From positions 1-5,712 of the forward strand of contig DRLW01000442.1 of NCBI GenBank assembly GCA_011375275.1: a DNA stretch of 5,712 nt. Direction: 5' to 3'. Below the pieces are notes generated by a model. That model saw nothing but the letters and a program-made list of their open reading frames with translations. It was not told the DNA's origin and did no database searches. Numbering within the stretch: position 1 is the first letter of the stretch; each line of letters begins with the position of its first letter. Shown piece by piece: positions 4,787-5,712 of the stretch. The translations under genes were made by a program, and so were the position numbers. The stretch comes from Bacteroidota bacterium. Its GTDB lineage: Bacteria > Zhuqueibacterota > Zhuqueibacteria > Zhuqueibacterales > Geothermadaptataceae.

Positions 4787-5712
4787 TCAGAAAAGAGATT
4801 GTTTCTGCGCCGCCAGCAGCTCTGCATTGAGCACAGCCCCGCCCGCGGCACCGCGTACGGTATTGTGGGATAACACGACGAATTTAAAGTCCAGCAGGGC
4901 GCACGGCCGCAGCCGGCCTATGCTGACAGCCATGCCTGCTTCGAGATGGCGTTGCCGGCGCGGTTGCGGCAGGCGTTCATCCGCGAAATAGTGCAACGGC
5001 TGCTGCGGTGCCGTGGGCAGACGCAGTTCCTGCGGTTTTGCGCGAAAATTCTGCCAGCAATCGATGATCTCTTTTTCAGTCGTGGTGCGGGTGAGTTTCA
5101 CGGAGACACACTCGAGATGGCCGTCGGAGACCGGCACCCGGGTGCAGTGCGCGGAAACGGTGATGGTCGCCGGATTGATGGTGCCGTTTTTCATGTCCCC
5201 GAGAATTTTCAACGGCTCGCGCTCGAGTTTGTCCTCCTCTCCGGCGATGTAGGGCAGCACATTATCGATCATATCGATGGCCGGCAGCCCCGGATACCCG
5301 GCACCGGACACCGCCTGCAGGGTAGTGACATGCACCGCCTCGACGCCGAACGCATCGTACAGCGGCTTCAACGCCAGCACCAGCCCGGTGGTCGAACAGT
5401 TGGGATTGGTGATGATGCAGCCCGCTCCGAAGTTCTGGCTGGTGATGAGCTCGAGGTGATCGGGATTGACTTCCGGAATCATCAGCGGCACGTCGGGATC
5501 GTAGCGGTGGTTGCGGCTGTTGGAGATGACGATATACCCGGCCCGGGCAAAATCGCTTTCGATATCACCCGCGACCGAAGCGTCCAGCCCGGAGAAGACG
5601 ATGCGGCAGGGCATGGCCTCGCCGGGCACGCAGGGGACGATGCGCATGGTGGCAATGTGCTCAGGGATATCCTCATCAGCGACAGCCGTGGCGATGGTTT
5701 TGCCGGCTGAAC
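4787..5712 (-). CDS. asd: Aspartate-semialdehyde dehydrogenase, archaeal/eukaryotic-type (5' end cut by window)
   Basis: This enzyme reduces 4-phospho-L-aspartate with NADPH to L-aspartate 4-semialdehyde and phosphate, the branch point to lysine/diaminopimelate, methionine and threonine; it is cytoplasmic. The frame is open to the right edge and gives 307 residues. The family is about 350-360 long, so roughly 45-55 N-terminal residues with the GATGxVG nucleotide-binding loop lie outside. Visible residues begin SAGKTIATAV, the usual segment after the first Rossmann strands. ITNPNCSTTG carries the catalytic cysteine (residue 105 of the visible part, codon 5398-5396). RVPVSDGH ends in the probable acid-base histidine (residue 198). 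SGAGYPG and the IDNVLPYIAGEEDKLE segment are typical of the archaeal/eukaryotic-type branch rather than the classical E. coli type. The C-terminus, NTVRGAAGGAVLNAELL, is complete. An ATG at 5647 within the frame is not the true start, because conserved sequence continues upstream of it. Confidence 0.96.
   Translation of the reverse strand, partial: SAGKTIATAVADEDIPEHIATMRIVPCVPGEAMPCRIVFSGLDASVAGDIESDFARAGYIVISNSRNHRYDPDVPLMIPEVNPDHLELITSQNFGAGCIITNPNCSTTGLVLALKPLYDAFGVEAVHVTTLQAVSGAGYPGLPAIDMIDNVLPYIAGEEDKLEREPLKILGDMKNGTINPATITVSAHCTRVPVSDGHLECVSVKLTRTTTEKEIIDCWQNFRAKPQELRLPTAPQQPLHYFADERLPQPRRQRHLEAGMAVSIGRLRPCALLDFKFVVLSHNTVRGAAGGAVLNAELLAAQKQSLF

Noticed and set aside
4946..5710. 254-codon open frame on the plus strand opposite asd
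   Set aside because: It is an antisense shadow of asd; the minus-strand frame carries all the conserved catalytic motifs.
1..5712. Mobile element, CRISPR array, toxin-antitoxin pair or defence system
   Set aside because: No transposase, integrase, regular repeat-spacer array, terminal inverted repeats or paired small genes were seen on either strand.

Overview
The window looks like a chromosomal segment of a Gram-negative bacterium of the FCB group, most likely candidate division KSB1 or a Calditrichota relative. This placement is an inference from protein style: an outer-membrane TonB-dependent receptor with a carboxypeptidase-regulatory-like N-terminal domain and a motif set I associate with that lineage, a eukaryote-like squalene synthase, and an archaeal/eukaryotic-type aspartate-semialdehyde dehydrogenase. 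Coding DNA is GC-rich (34/60 G+C in a receptor sample, 43/60 in an asd sample). The intergenic spacer holds a strongly AT-rich core (34/120, 28% G+C, at 2541-2660).

Layout: (1) 1-2446, minus strand: the first 815 codons of a TonB-dependent receptor, intact in frame and cut by the left edge. (2) 2447-3017: a 571-base spacer between divergent genes, with the AT-rich core, a weak sigma70-like promoter candidate facing the receptor, a 16-base direct repeat on either side of that promoter, and two dyads on the side of the plus-strand gene. (3) 3018-3554, plus strand: a small secreted or periplasmic protein of unknown function with a duplicated short motif. (4) 3568-4653, minus strand: squalene synthase, convergent with the preceding gene and separated from it by 13 bases, with a GC-rich hairpin at the junction. 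(5) 4654-4786: a 133-base spacer with a well-formed 31-base hairpin. (6) 4787-5712, minus strand: aspartate-semialdehyde dehydrogenase, missing its N-terminus at the right edge.

The genes do not form one pathway. Asd serves the lysine, methionine and threonine branch (and diaminopimelate). Squalene synthase commits farnesyl diphosphate to triterpenoids. The receptor is for outer-membrane uptake of an unknown substrate. Asd and squalene synthase lie in the same direction and could be co-transcribed, but the 133-base gap with a hairpin suggests only loose coupling. No mobile element, CRISPR array, tRNA or rRNA was seen, and I found no clear new multi-gene system. The items most worth following up are the unknown secreted protein with its structured leader, the eukaryote-like squalene synthase with its unusual second aspartate motif, and the asd/squalene-synthase intergenic hairpin.
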